64,000 nucleotides of DNA, from assembly GCF_964340395.1 (NCBI RefSeq), contig NC_135549.1:3606501-3670500 (forward strand), given 5' to 3'. Shown in pieces: positions 1-11,818 of this stretch. A program made the position numbers and the translations under genes. The notes under the pieces are model-generated. The model worked only from the letters and a program-made list of their open reading frames with translations. It did not search any database and had not been told where the DNA came from. Source of the DNA: Glandiceps talaboti (Eukaryota > Hemichordata > Enteropneusta > Spengelidae). The stretch's first letter is position 1. The number at the start of each line of letters is the position of its first letter.

Positions 1-120
1 AAATAGATCTTTAGAGAAGTGTGTCTGTACAGGGACAGTACTAGGTGTCTGTTTACAGTGCTGTGCTGATGTGTTACTGTGATAACTCTCGTATTCCTCA
101 TGACAGTTATCGGAGAAACA

Positions 121-237
121 GTCATCGGGGCCATAAACAGGCACTTGAAGTGCAGGGATATGTTAGTACTGACGCTAGGTCATCAGCGCCGTAAACAGGC
201 TCTTGAAGTGCAGGGATATGTTAGCACTGACGATAGG
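121..237. repeat. Two-copy 58 bp tandem duplication
   Basis: Two adjacent copies starting GTCATCGGGGCC and GTCATCAGCGCC differ at only a few positions over 58 bases (both contain AACAGG, CTTGAAGTGCAGGGATATG, ACTGACG). It lies in sequence with no recognised gene. Confidence 0.85.
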
Positions 238-238
238 G

Positions 239-1929
239 ACATTACAATATAGGTTTTCAATATATGAAAGATCAACAGAAAATCATCCATTAAATGTTGT
301 GTAGAAGTGCTACTATGCTATTAGTCAGTGAAAGTGGGAGAATATTAAAAGACAATTTATCTGGATTTGGAGAAAATTTGTTTATTTGAACAAAGACTGT
401 GATACACTGAAGATAGTGAGACACTGTGTTGTCATGATCTTCAGGAACTTGTAGACTTGAGTGTTATAATATGTTTTTGAGTTCTGTTTAGTGTCCTGCC
501 AAAGGTATGACCAATGAGTTAATTGTAATTCTGCAAATCAAAAACTTTCAAAAATGATTCATTTACAAACTTTTGTTACTTTCTTTGGTAGGCAGACTTT
601 ATTGTCTGTAGCTTGTGTTTACTATATAATAAATTTATAGTTGATATTACTGCAAGTGATGTATGTTTGTATTTTGTTTACTCAGCAGATGCATATCACA
701 AGTGTTAGATGAGCTCTCAGTCATTGGACATGCCATCATTGTAAACCACGGGCCAATTTACAGCACCGTTGAAAACATATCAGCCAAGAGTTGCATAAGC
801 AGAAATATGACCCTGGATTGCGAGGATGGAATGTGTGTGTGTGTGCATGTCTTTTTATGTATCTCTGCAATTTGAATTGAATTTCAAATTTCTTGTAAAA
901 GTGAAACCCTCGTACTAATTGACTAATAAGTGAAAATAAAAACAAATATTGAAAAATGTTGCTGCAGTTACAGCTCCTAGTGTTTAAAACAGAATCATGT
1001 TACCAAAATTTAGAATTATTATCATTGCATTCGGATACAACTGGCACTAATACTGTTGGAGCATCTTTTAACATATCTCAAATATATTTTGCATGGCAAA
1101 GTCAAACTTCTGGATTGTTAGCAATAGTAGAATGAAAGCTTACTGTATAAAATTGACAGTCAGAAAACAAAAGTTGTGGTAAAAGTTTGAAGCGTTGACA
1201 GGTGATGTGTACGTACGTGTACACAAGTCACATCTTGGTTGCAACTTATCTTCACTTCTCAACTGCAGTATGTCATCCTTCACTCGTCTTTGCAAGGTAA
1301 GACTGCAATTATACCAATGTCAAAGAGATAGAGGTATAAACACTAAATATACCAATGCCAAAGACAGGGAGACCAAAACTGAAATCTGTCGATCTGAAAA
1401 CAGTAGACAAAAGAAAAGTTTGAGCTGTAAAGGAGTTATTGTATGTTTAGCCAGAATGAGTTACAATGGGGTACATAGTATTTAGGGAGAGAAGGTTACT
1501 GGGGTACAATAAACGGTGATAAATTAATCTAGTTGTATACCCACCTAATAAATTGTCAAAGCATTTGCACTACATGATAACCCTATTTATTGTTGTGTTC
1601 AACAGTTTAAGAATGGTGGGTTGGTCAGTTGGTTAAAATATTCCAAAAAAAAGGAGCAAAGTACGGGTGATTTTTTCAATACATAATACTACTATTAACA
1701 GTCTGGATAATTAACTTAGAAAGTTAGAACAGTTCTATGAATCATTTAATTTATTAAAGAGGCCAAATTTCAAAGATTATTGATTTTTGCCCAGATAAAT
1801 GATTGTGGTATTGCTAACATCTTATAATTGACAGTGTGAAGGTTTTATCTAGCCATAGAGGATACAGTCATTTAAAAAAAAAATTGACGAGATTATAAAT
1901 ATATAGGGTCAGTTGGGTCATGAGAAACA
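239..1929. other. Non-coding, unique AT-rich sequence
   Basis: Apart from the tentative exon at 679-874, I see no coding signal, RNA gene or repeat here. Short open frames on both strands have no recognisable motifs. Confidence 0.4.
679..874 (+). CDS. Possible terminal coding exon, unidentified
   Basis: An acceptor-like TTTGTTTACTCAGCAG is followed by an open frame reading CISQVLDELSVIGHAIIVNH, then GPIYSTVENISAKSCI and ending after a GT repeat at a TGA. The first part is noticeably less AT-rich than its surroundings. I do not recognise the family. It could be the last exon of a plus-strand gene that begins left of the window, or a chance open frame. Confidence 0.18.
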
Positions 1930-2854
1930 TAGTGATAACAAGGGCTATGGCCACAAATACATGATAATGGTGACTTAGTGACAACAAGGGCTATGGCCAC
2001 CAATACATGATAATGGTGGCTCGTGATAACAAGGGCTATGGCCACCAATACATAATAATGGTGACTTAGTGATAACAAGGGCTATGGCCACCAATACATG
2101 ATAACGGTGACTTAGTGATAACAAGGGCTATGGCCACAATACATGATAATGGTGGCTAGTGATAACAAGGGCTATGGCCACCAATACATGATAACGGTGA
2201 CTTAGTGATAACAAGGGCTATGGCCACCAATACATGATAACGGTGGCTAGTGATAACAAGGGCTATGGCCACCAATGCATGATAATTGTGGCTAGTGATA
2301 ACAAGGGCTATGGCCACCAATACATGATAATGGTGGCTCGTGATAACAAGGGCTATGGCCACCAATACATGATAATGGTGACTTAGTGATAACAAGGGCT
2401 ATGGCCACCAATACATGATAACGGTGACTTAGTGATAACAAGGGCTATGGCCACAATACATGATAATGGTGGCTAGTGATAACAAGGGCTATGGCCACCA
2501 ATACATGATAACGGTGACTTAGTGATAACAAGGGCTATAGCCACCAATACATGATAACGGTGGCTAGTCATAACAAGGGCTATGGCCACAAATACATGAT
2601 AACAGTGGCTTAGTGATAACACAAGGGCTATGGCCACAAATACATAATAACGGTGGCTAGTGATAACGGTGGCTAGTGATAACAAGGGCTATAGCCACCA
2701 ATACATGATAACGGTGGCTAGTCATAACAAGGGCTATGGCCACAATACATAATAACGGTGGCTAGTGATAACAAGGGCTATGGCCACCAATACATGATAA
2801 CGGTGGCTAGTGATAACAAGGGCTATGGCCACCAATACATGATAATGGTGGCTT
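1930..2854. repeat. Minisatellite, 45-46 bp unit, about 20 copies
   Basis: Unit contains GTGATAACAAGGGCTATGG and CCACCAATACATGATAA, then CGGTGGCTA (45 bp) or TGGTGACTTA (46 bp). Copies of the two lengths are interspersed, with single-base variants and one longer unit near 2660. Apparent minus-strand open frames reading HYHVLVAIALV repeats are a by-product of the 45 bp (15 codon) unit. Confidence 0.95.
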
Positions 2855-4176
2855 GATTTCCTCATATATTTATTGCGCCTCAGTGCAAAAGAGATGACTC
2901 AGTAATTTAGATAACCTCAGGGTCTATAGGTCTGTATATCCTTGGCAATTGTTAAAGGACACCTTAATATATCTCCTTATTGTAGCATTTACCATTGTGA
3001 TATTCAATGTCAGGTACATTCACAAGAACATACAGGATAATACAAACCTCCCTGTCAGCCACGACATAACCTCTATCGCACTATTATGATGTAGCTATAG
3101 AAATGCTGGACAATTACCAAGTATGTTCCACTGAAATCACGCCAAATGGAATGTATGATAACAATTTGCTTTCTGGCAGTGATCAACCTTGTTGAAATCA
3201 CGTTCCACATTTGTATGAAGTTGTTCATATTATGTTAAAATTGAAAATATCATAAACCATTGACATTTTTTTTTTAAACCCACATATTCGTATTTCTACT
3301 TCACATATTTTGTAAATTTTGAACATTTATTATACATGTAAAGTTAGTGACCATGTATAGTTGACTTCTGAATCATTTGTTTATGTTTATAAAGTTTACA
3401 AGCCATTGAGACAGTCCTCATAAACCTTGTAAAATGAATTTATGATGTACGATGTGCATGTATTTCATTTATACCCAAAACTTCAGTGCAATAACCTTTC
3501 ATGACATGACATGTTTTTCATAAATAGCCACGTTAAATTTAGAAATCATGGATGTGAAATAAACCACATAGTTGTTGTAACCTTAAAAATTGTACTAAAT
3601 ATATTAATATCCTTAATCATTTATGAAATCATCACCAAACTTGTGTATGAAACTGTATTTTATAAACGACATGTATGCATATTTTGTGAGTTATGCAAAT
3701 AGCCGCGTACAGAAACTTAAAAAATTTCATAGCCATTGACATGTATACCCTTTCATAACTTTAATTCATAAACCTATATATTTCATATATTACTGAACAT
3801 TAGTGCCTTTAATAAACTCTGCATATTTGACTTAATACTAGCCATCACATATAGTGCTAAACATAAGTAGTGTGACATTTATATTTGGCATGTCTATGTG
3901 TACATAGCAATAGACTAGTATGAGATCTGAATATTACTACAACTTCTTTTGATTGTTTTACTTGATTATACAATTTCATTTATTGGAGTATACATTAAAT
4001 TGTCAAGATTTCCAATTTTCAGTGTATACAACATACTTGAAATGTACTTAGTGTGCCAATATAATGAAGTCACCGGATATTATTTGTAGCGTTTATTTGC
4101 ATCTACATATTATAACTGAACAGATCTCTCCTGTAATAATGTGTCCATGCATAGCTACCAGACTTTCAAGTTAATA
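2855..4176. other. Non-coding AT-rich sequence
   Basis: No feature recognised. Several short segments of the type TTCATAAACC/CATGACAT recur loosely between 3370 and 3800, suggesting an old, strongly diverged repeat. Confidence 0.35.
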
Positions 4177-4316
4177 AGAGGTAATCCCACCCTCTACCAA
4201 GGATTAGGGTGAGAGATAACCCCACCCACTACCAAGGATTAGGGTAAGAGGTAATCTCACCCACTACCAAGGATTAGGGTAAGAGGTAATCTCACCCACT
4301 GCCAAGGATTAGGGTG
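4177..4316. repeat. Four-copy 35 bp tandem repeat
   Basis: Four complete units of AGAGGTAATCTCACCCACTA plus CCAAGGATTAGGGTA with 1-4 changes each. Each contains a TTAGGG hexamer, but only once per unit, so it is not a telomeric array. Confidence 0.9.
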
Positions 4317-4379
4317 CATGGTGACTATATTAAACATTGTTACGTTTAGCCTTTAGGTTGAGTCTATTTGTACATCAAA

Positions 4380-5260
4380 TATTAGAAGGAATATAATCTA
4401 CATCTCTGCTTCCAGAACCTAACCAATGGCAACTTTAGGATTTACTTTCACCTTTAGGTTATCCAATTTGGTGCAGTCCAACTACAGGTATTTGTACCTG
4501 AAACATTTATTGAAAATTAATCTCTGCTTCAAGAACCTATAGCCAATGACAAACTTTAGGTTTTGCTTTCACCTTTAGGTTATCAAAATCCAGTCACTCA
4601 GTGTATTTGAACTAAATTGTAATGTTAGAATAATAATCTCTGTTTGCAGCAAAAAGTAAAGTTTAAACATAATCTGTGACACTGTTTGAACCATATTGCA
4701 ACGTTAAATCCTTGCTTCAAGTTCTAGAACCTTTCCCACTACACATTATGGGCTTTGTATGAAATAATCACATGTATTTATACATAAAAACAGAATAATA
4801 ATCTCTGTGGCAAAAAATAAAATTTACAAAAAAATGTAACTTCCATTCTGAATAAAATACCACAATTTTAATCTTTGCCTCTAGAACTTGAACCTTACAT
4901 GAATAACAATTTGTCATTTTTCTTTAATAGTCTATCCATTCAGAGTGTTAGTACTGTTGACTGCATCTGGAACCTAATCAATGACAAATTTTGGGGTATA
5001 AATGTTAATTTCATAATTTAGGTTAATTATTCACTTTGTTTGTATGAACGCATCCGCTTCTCTAATCTAAACTAACAAATTGAGGAGATATACCTCTTCC
5101 TTAGGTTATCCAATCACAGTATTTGTCTTGAGATTTTTGTTCACCAATAACAAATTGAGGAGACTCTTTATGCATCCTTAGGTTATCCAATCACAGCATT
5201 TGCACTATACTATTGGTTCTGGAACGTAACCAATGACAAAATTTAGAGGTACTTTGATTC
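4380..5260. repeat. Degenerate repeat cluster (ACCTAACCAATGACAAA ... TTAGGTTATCCAATCACAG)
   Basis: Blocks near 4412-4480, 4530-4590, 4965-5000, 5090-5130, 5150-5200 and 5210-5250 share GAACCTAACCAATGACAAA and CTTTAGGTTATCCAATCACAG in the same order, at irregular spacing. This looks like an old tandem array that has decayed. Confidence 0.55.
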
Positions 5261-6321
5261 AACGCCCATGTTTTACAAAACCAATTTAATGTATGTCGTT
5301 TGACGGGGATTACCATACGATACAAATGCACTTGACACCCACAAATAAGAATATTTTGACAAAAAATTAGGGAAAAAAGAGTTATTTGTAATATTTAATA
5401 CGTATAAATGGGAAATAGGAGCGAATCAACTTGACAAAAAATCTCTAATTATGATCATGGCATATTAAAGTCGGTATATACTATTGATGGTATTTACTGC
5501 TACATGGATTTTATATATTCAGTATTCAACAATTTACAAATGAAAATTAATCCAAAATACAAGAAAAGAAAGTGGTGTTGAAAAGTGAAATGAAAATAAA
5601 TTGTTAAAGAGTCATTATTTATTACAAAGAGATAAAAACAAAAACAATGTTAGTTAAAGTGTTTACAGAAGAATTCAGCAGTTTTCTGCAGTTTCAGTAA
5701 GATTTTGTTTTTAAAAATGCCACTGTTGGTTTTAAATTGGTATAAATCTTTATGTTACGGGTTTTGTAGTCACCTGTATTGTACTTTATAATGGATTAAA
5801 TTATCATCATAGCGAGAACAAAAATATCATCTTTTTATTTCACGATAACACTAATATATTAAAATGTTACAAAGGGTGATACCGTCTTTTTATCAAAGCC
5901 CCAATGCCAGAAATAGACATTTATACATAAAACTTCCATCAAAAAGGTCAAATTTCTTAGTTGTGTGCAATGTAACTCTCTTGGGTTGTGTTATAAGCTA
6001 TTCAGAATTCTGTATAGGAAATTGAAACCAAATAGATTGAAACCCTCAAGTGAATAACTCTTATCACCACTCTAATAATTTGGTTTGAATTTTCAGACTA
6101 CAACCGATCGTTCTCATTTACTTTGGTAATTATTTTTATGAAACTGAGAGATTGTGGCTTAAAATAGTAAAAAAGGTATGAGTTTGTGATATAATCTTTT
6201 GGCCCTTTCCTGTCATCTTACTGTGTGATAATCCAATTGGGATTCATGTAATACGTAATAAGGTCCCAATGGAAGTAGAATGTAAAGCTATTACCTGGAG
6301 TATATTTCATCTACAGCGATT
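5261..6321. other. Non-coding AT-rich sequence
   Basis: No gene, repeat or RNA recognised. Confidence 0.35.
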
Positions 6322-6372
6322 GAATTCTATGAAAGCCAGTAAGGGACATTTTGTAAAATAAAAAATAAAAAA

Positions 6373-6560
6373 TTTTCTCGTGAGCACAACATAATATCTT
6401 GTGCTCACGACTTACTATCTTGTGAGCACGACATACTATCTTGTGAGCACGACATACTATCTTGTGAGCACAAGATGCTATCTTGTGAGCACAACATACT
6501 ATCTTGTGAGCACGACATACTATAAGTCGTGCTCACAACATAGTTTCTCGTGCGCACGAC
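6373..6560. repeat. 21 bp TTGTGAGCAC array in left arm
   Basis: About eight copies of TTGTGAGCACGACATACTATC or its reverse. The mirror copy lies at 12803-13010 in the right arm. Confidence 0.85.
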
Positions 6561-7449
6561 ATAATTTTTGAAACACTTTAACACATCCTAAGGAGTCCTA
6601 ATTTCTGATTGGACAATACCTTGCATTCAATGGCCACATAATTAATCAATTTTGTTTCTCCTATATTCAAGTGAATGATGACTCAATCATCGAATACCAA
6701 TGTCCAACTGTTGCCATTTGTCATCATTTTGCTTACATCTTAGCTTGTGACTGAAAACAGTAATAGAATAGTGATACTGTGAACCCTGAAATTATTCGCG
6801 CATTTTGAATTTCGCACTTGATCGAGAACACGAAATTAAAACTGCATGGATGTATTTTATTTTGAGACGTAAGTCAGCCTTGTGACATCATTTTCATACG
6901 ATGTTACTACTGTTACTATGAATATTGTGAGTATGTCAGTCATCTCATGTAAATTCATCTCAGTGAAAACTTGTCGCCAACAGTTTCGTCAAATCCATTG
7001 TTTTGTAGCCAACTCGAGTATCTATTCTATTCACGTGTATGACATTGCGTTTACCATGTAACCAACTATGGGTCGTTAGATAAAGTTTGCTAATAAGTGG
7101 AAATATTTTTCCACGCTGGTTCAGACTTGATTAATTTTTTTTTGTATTAATAAATTGGTTTGAAGGTCAGTTAGCTACGTGACCGTTTTGTCAAGGTTAT
7201 TGACCCTAGTATTAGGGTAAATTAACAGGGAAGACATTGGTGATACGTCCCGGGTCGATACTTAGTTGACCCTTCTTTTAAGACATTTCGGACCTGCTGT
7301 TGGGGTCATTTATCAGTCGCAGTTCTGTCTAACGAGACAGTGTTCCCGCTTTTGTGTGGCTTAAAATTCAATTTTGTTCATCAAGCAGGTATTATGATCA
7401 GCCTGGCTTTTTCAGCCTGGCTTTTAGAGGCAGAGGACTTCAGTTTAGT

Positions 7450-8127
7450 TGTGACAAGTATGTCTTTAAGATTGTTGTTCCTTTTTTGTGGTATGATTGG
7501 CGTGGTCGGGTAGAGTTTATTCAAGGTTACATTATTTTATAGGAGTTCCTAATGTTTCGTTAATGCGTCTTTTAGTTTTGACGTTTTGATGTTGGGACTA
7601 TATGTTGTCTTGAAGACTAGAGGAATCTCTTGAGTTGGTGTCCGATTTTGGAGATAAGTCTCCCTATTTTCATATCGGACCCCTTTTAACGAGCGAAACA
7701 CTTCTGTTTCGTTGTATCCTCTTTTTGTCAACTTGTTTATGAAGAATTTCAATTTAATCTTGAAATCTTCTTCGTTACTGCACGTTCGTATGTACCTCAT
7801 TGTCTCGCCTTTAATAAAACCATTAAAGACCGCATTTGGGTGACATGATTGTCTGTGGAGGTACTGAAAAGTGTCAATCGGTTTGGTATGAGTCTTGATA
7901 TTTAACCTTTTGGCTAACCAACGAAAATTTTAATGTAGGGTGCATTTCATTTATTTTTTCACCAAGAATATTAAGTTCAGTTTGTGTGCCACGAAATAGC
8001 ATGAATATATCATCTCTGAAACGTGTCCAAAGTGATATTTTATCCATGTGTGTACATGTTTCAATGATGTGTAGTAAACTCCATTAAATTCAAACGTGTT
8101 GTGTGTTAGGATCACATTTAATAATTT
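7450..8127 (-). pseudogene. Penelope-like retroelement reverse transcriptase remnant
   Basis: Spread over several frames on the minus strand, from high to low coordinate: LLNVILTHNTFEFNGVYY (the NTFEFNG block of Penelope-like RTs); then, after a deletion of the expected GTAMGT segment, RFRDDIFMLFRG (catalytic DD box); INEMHPTLKF; a frameshift and stop; KTHTKPIDTFQYLHRQSCHP; AVFNGFIKGETMRYIRTCSN; KLTKRGYNETEV; FKTTYSPNIKTSKLKDAL; and after another shift RNNNLKDILV. The order and wording match Penelope-like RTs (established family pattern). No GIY-YIG endonuclease was found downstream. It is clearly broken by frameshifts, stops and a deletion, and its upstream end is cut by the 21 bp array at 8128. 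It is a relic of a host transposable element. Confidence 0.8.
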
Positions 8128-8790
8128 TAGGAGATAGTATGTTGTGCGCACAAGATAGTATGTTGTGCTCACAAGATAGTATGTTGTGCTCACAAGATAC
8201 TATCTTGTGAGCACAAGATAGTATGTTGTGAGCACAACATACTATCTTGTGCGCACAAGATAGTATGTTGTGCTCACAAGATAGTATCTTGTGCGCACAA
8301 GATAGTATCTTGTGAGCACAACATACTATCTTGTGAGTACAAGATAGTATCTTGTGAGCACAAGATACTATCTTGTGAGCACAACATACTATCTTGTGAG
8401 CACAACATACTATCTCGTGCGCACAAGATAGTATGTTGTGCTCACAAGATAGTATCTTGTGCGCACAAGATAGTATCTTGTGAGCACAAGATACTATCTT
8501 GTGAGCACAAGATACTATCTTGTGAGCACAACATACTATCTTGTGAGCACAAGATACTATCTTGTGAGCACAACATACTATCTTGTGCTCACAACATACT
8601 ATCTTGTGCTCACAACATACTATCTTGTGCTCACAACATACTATGTTGTGCGCACAACATACCATCTTGTGCTCACAACATACTATCTTGTGCTCACAAC
8701 ATACTATCTTGTGCTCACAACATACTATCTTGTGCTCACAACATACTATCTTGTGCGCACAAGATACTATCTTGTGAGCACAACACAGAC
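8128..8790. repeat. 21 bp palindromic satellite, about 31 copies with orientation switches
   Basis: The unit is TTGTGAGCACAACATACTATC or its reverse complement. Each carries TTGTGNNCACAA (fully palindromic when NN is CG) and a second dyad AAGATAGTATCTT. Units change orientation several times along the array. Because the unit is seven codons long, all-repeat open frames occur on both strands (HKIVSCA-type and YYLVSTT-type) that are not credible genes. Confidence 0.93.
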
Positions 8791-9186
8791 ACAGATTTCT
8801 ATTTCGATTTGACCCTGACTAAGCGATCTAATCCACCTCTCCATGTATTAGTATAGCTATTTCAAATTCGAGTTATTTAGAGTAGTGAAGTTTCTTGACC
8901 TTTATGGCAATGTCCGTAGGTTTTCGTAATTTGATTGGCTAACGGTCCCTGAACTTTGCCAGCGTCCAAGTCAGGCCCGGCGTACGCGTACGTGATACTT
9001 TCATGGATGGGTCAAGTGACCTTCAATTATGATTGACAATTCATTTTGACCACAAATTTTGACCGCCGAGCAAAATGTCGTCAACTTTAGGTCAGACTAA
9101 AATAAAATCTTATTATAGTCTGAGACTTTAGTAGTTCCTCGGAAATTTTCATACTAAGGCTATTGATATGCAAATTAGGTAAATCC

Positions 9187-9459
9187 TATATAAACACTAT
9201 AAGTGACAATGTTATCTGAGTATAAACCAAGATACTATCTTGTCAATGTAAGATATAACTCAAGCAGACCACTCAAAGTCTGCTTTTCCTGTCCACTCAG
9301 ATATAACTTGTATTCGATATAGACCACGCAAAGTCTAGTCTCCATTCTAAACTTTCCTTTTGACGAACTAAACATGAAGTAGACTATCACTGAAAGGCTG
9401 AATTCACTCTGTTTATACTCAGATAATAATGTCACTTATAGTGGTTTGAGGTTTATATA
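9187..9459. repeat. Small inverted-repeat element
   Basis: Arms TATATAAACACTATAAGTGA (from 9188) and its inverse (9411-9458) share TTATCTGAGTATAAAC. The interior carries two imperfect direct copies of CAAAGTCTGCTTTTCC/CAAAGTCTAGTCTCC. It looks like a MITE inside the larger composite. Confidence 0.65.
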
Positions 9460-9512
9460 AATTATTCTTGTGAACACCAGATACTATCTTGTGAGCATGA
9501 CATACTATCTTG

Positions 9513-10117
9513 TGAAGCAAAAAAAAATTCTTGTGAAGCAAAAAAAAAAAAAAAAAATTCTTGTGAAGCAAAAAAAAAAAAAAAAAATTCTTGTGAAGCA
9601 AAAAAAAAAATTCTTGTGAAGCAAAAAAAAAAAATTCTTGTGAAGCAAAAAAAAATTCTTGTGAAGCAAAAAAAAAAAATTCTTGTGAAGCAAAAAAAAA
9701 AATTTCTTGTGAAGCAAAAAAAAAAATTCTTGTGAAGCAAAAAAAAAAAAATTCTTGTGAAGCAAAAAAAAAAAAATTCTTGTGAAGCAAAAAAAAAAAA
9801 TTCTTGTAAAGCAAAAAAAAAAAATTCTTGTGAAGCAAAAAAAAAAATTCTTGTGAAGCAAAAAAAAAAATTCTTGTGAAGCAAAAAAAAAATTCTTGTG
9901 AAGCAAAAAAAAAAATTTCTTGTGAAGCAAAAAAAAAATTTCTTGTGAAGCAAAAAAAAAAAAATTCTTGTGAAGCAAAAAAAAAATTCTTGTGAAGCAA
10001 AAAAAAAAAAATTCTTGTAAAGCAAAAAAAAAAAATTCTTGTGAAGCAAAAAAAAAAAATTCTTGTGAAGCAAAAAAAAAAAATTCTTGTGAAGCAAAAA
10101 AAAAAATTCTTCTGAAG
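9513..10117. repeat. A-rich array, unit TTCTTGTGAAGC plus A(8-18), about 26 copies
   Basis: The constant 12-base core is TTCTTGTGAAGC; each copy is followed by a variable A run that ends in AATT. The array starts directly after two copies of CTATCTTGTGAGCA, so its core appears to be a modified form of the neighbouring 21 bp unit. On the minus strand all three frames stay open for over 200 codons because no unit can produce a stop. Confidence 0.93.
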
Positions 10118-10167
10118 CAAAAAAACCCCACCGGTTATTTCCATATGTGACCGTTCGGGGGGGGGGG

Positions 10168-11050
10168 TATGGGAAGCCGTTCAGGCCAAAAGTATTTTTT
10201 TATTTTGCTATAGTATTTTATATTTTTCGTACTTACAAACTAATTTTAACAGTTTATGTACTTTTATTCCATGTTCACATTATTTTAATTGAAGTAAGTT
10301 TGCATTTATTTGAGAATATTGTTTTATTTTTCGTCAAACCAGAATTATTTTAAGGATTATATATAATTGAAAGTCAAAATATATTTTTGTTAAAGTTTTT
10401 TATTTTATTTTTTAAATCTAAAAAAAAAAATTTCAACTTTTTTTTTTTTCTTCCCAACTTTTTTTTTTTTTGGCCGAGTCTGCTGACCGGCGCCAGTCAC
10501 GAGTACGTCGTGCTCGTGACAGGCATGTCCTTCGACAACCATTACGACGTGTTTCGGCGTCAAATACACCTTCTCATTACCTTCGAAATTGGTCGCTCAA
10601 ACATTATATCAGATCTCAAAACTGTTAATTTACGTGTGATAGTATCTGTTTTTTCCAACAACCGCGACTTCAGCCGCGTACACACATGTGTACACCGTCA
10701 GGCGTCACGTTAAGGTTATCGACCGCATGTATGATGTACTACATGATGTAGTACGTAGGACACGATCCATGTGCAAAGGGTAAAGGTAGTTAATCTAAAA
10801 CAATTAAAGTTTGTTGCATCAATAACAATTACATTCATTATTGTGAAACTGACCAGAATTGAAATAAGATGGTACACTATACTGTGAGCGTGAGCAAAAC
10901 AGCTTTAGGAACAAAAGCGTGAGGAAAAGCGAACGCGTATTTCCAATGGGTCAGTCAGGTACTACTTCTAATACGAGCGCACATATTGACGTTGACCTGC
11001 TGTATTACAATTTACATATCAACCTAAACCAGCTTTTATCGCCTTGTTAT

Positions 11051-11114
<64 letters not shown>

Positions 11115-11818
11115 AAGAATCAGTTTACTTCATCGTACATTGTAGTATACATTCTCTTGGTGTTCTGAGTACACATGCATATATCATGATAAGTTGAGGA
11201 CAACACGTCTACGTATGTAATACAGCAGGTCGACGTCAACATGTACGCTCGTACTAGAAGTACCTGACTGACCCATTGGAAATACCTTTACCCGTTGCAC
11301 ATGGATCGTACGCGGCTGAAGTCGCGGTTGTTGGAAAAAACAGATACTATCACACGTCAATTAACAGTTTTGAGATCTGATATAATGCTTGAGCGATCAA
11401 TTTCGAAGGTAATAAGAACGTGATGTCAAAGGTCACGCCTCGTACTCGTGACATTAGGCGCCTGGTACGAGCACGACGTGCTCTGCACCGGCGCCTGTCA
11501 GCAGACTCGGCCAAAAAAAAAGTTGGGAAGGAAAAAAAAAAAGTTGAAATTTTTTTTTTTAATAATTTAAAAAATAAAATAAAAAACTTTAACAAAAAAT
11601 ATATTTTGACTTTCAATTATATATAATCCTTAAAAAAATTCTGGTTTGACGAAAAGTAAAACAATATTCTCAAATAAATGAAAACTTATTACAATTAAAA
11701 TAATGTGAACATGGAATAACAGTACATAAACTGTTAAGATTAGTTTGTAAGTACGAAAAATATAAAATACTACAGCTAAAATAAAAAAAAATACTTTTGG
11801 CCTGAACGGCTTCCCATA
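10168..11818. mobile_element. Nested 1.65 kb inverted-repeat element flanked by G runs
   Basis: Ends read TATGGGAAGCCGTTCAGGCC on both sides facing inward. The inverted arms run from 10168 to about 11010 and from about 11215 to 11818. Both contain the T-rich block TTTCAACTTTTTT, GGCCGAGTCTGCTGAC, AAAACTGTTAATT and CCAATGGGTCAGTCAGGTAC. The left arm has two extra segments (about 85 and 140 bp, near 10680-10940) absent from the right arm. An 11-base G run lies just outside the left end and an 8-base G run outside the right end, which may be a target duplication. No coding capacity is recognisable. Confidence 0.75.
11053..11114. repeat. (TTG)n microsatellite
   Basis: About 20 uninterrupted TTG units located in the loop between the two inner arms. 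Confidence 0.95.

Noticed and set aside
4177-4316. TTAGGG hexamers, possible telomeric remnant
   Set aside because: The hexamer occurs only once per 35 bp unit.
8090-8812. Open frames on both strands in the 21 bp array
   Set aside because: A seven-codon repeat unit explains them entirely.
9419-10144. Three overlapping minus-strand open frames of over 200 codons rich in Phe
   Set aside because: All three frames are open only because the repeat unit cannot form a stop; a homopolymer array is not a gene.
10919-11116. Open frame ending in poly-Cys
   Set aside because: It is a reading of the (TTG)n microsatellite in the loop of the inner element.
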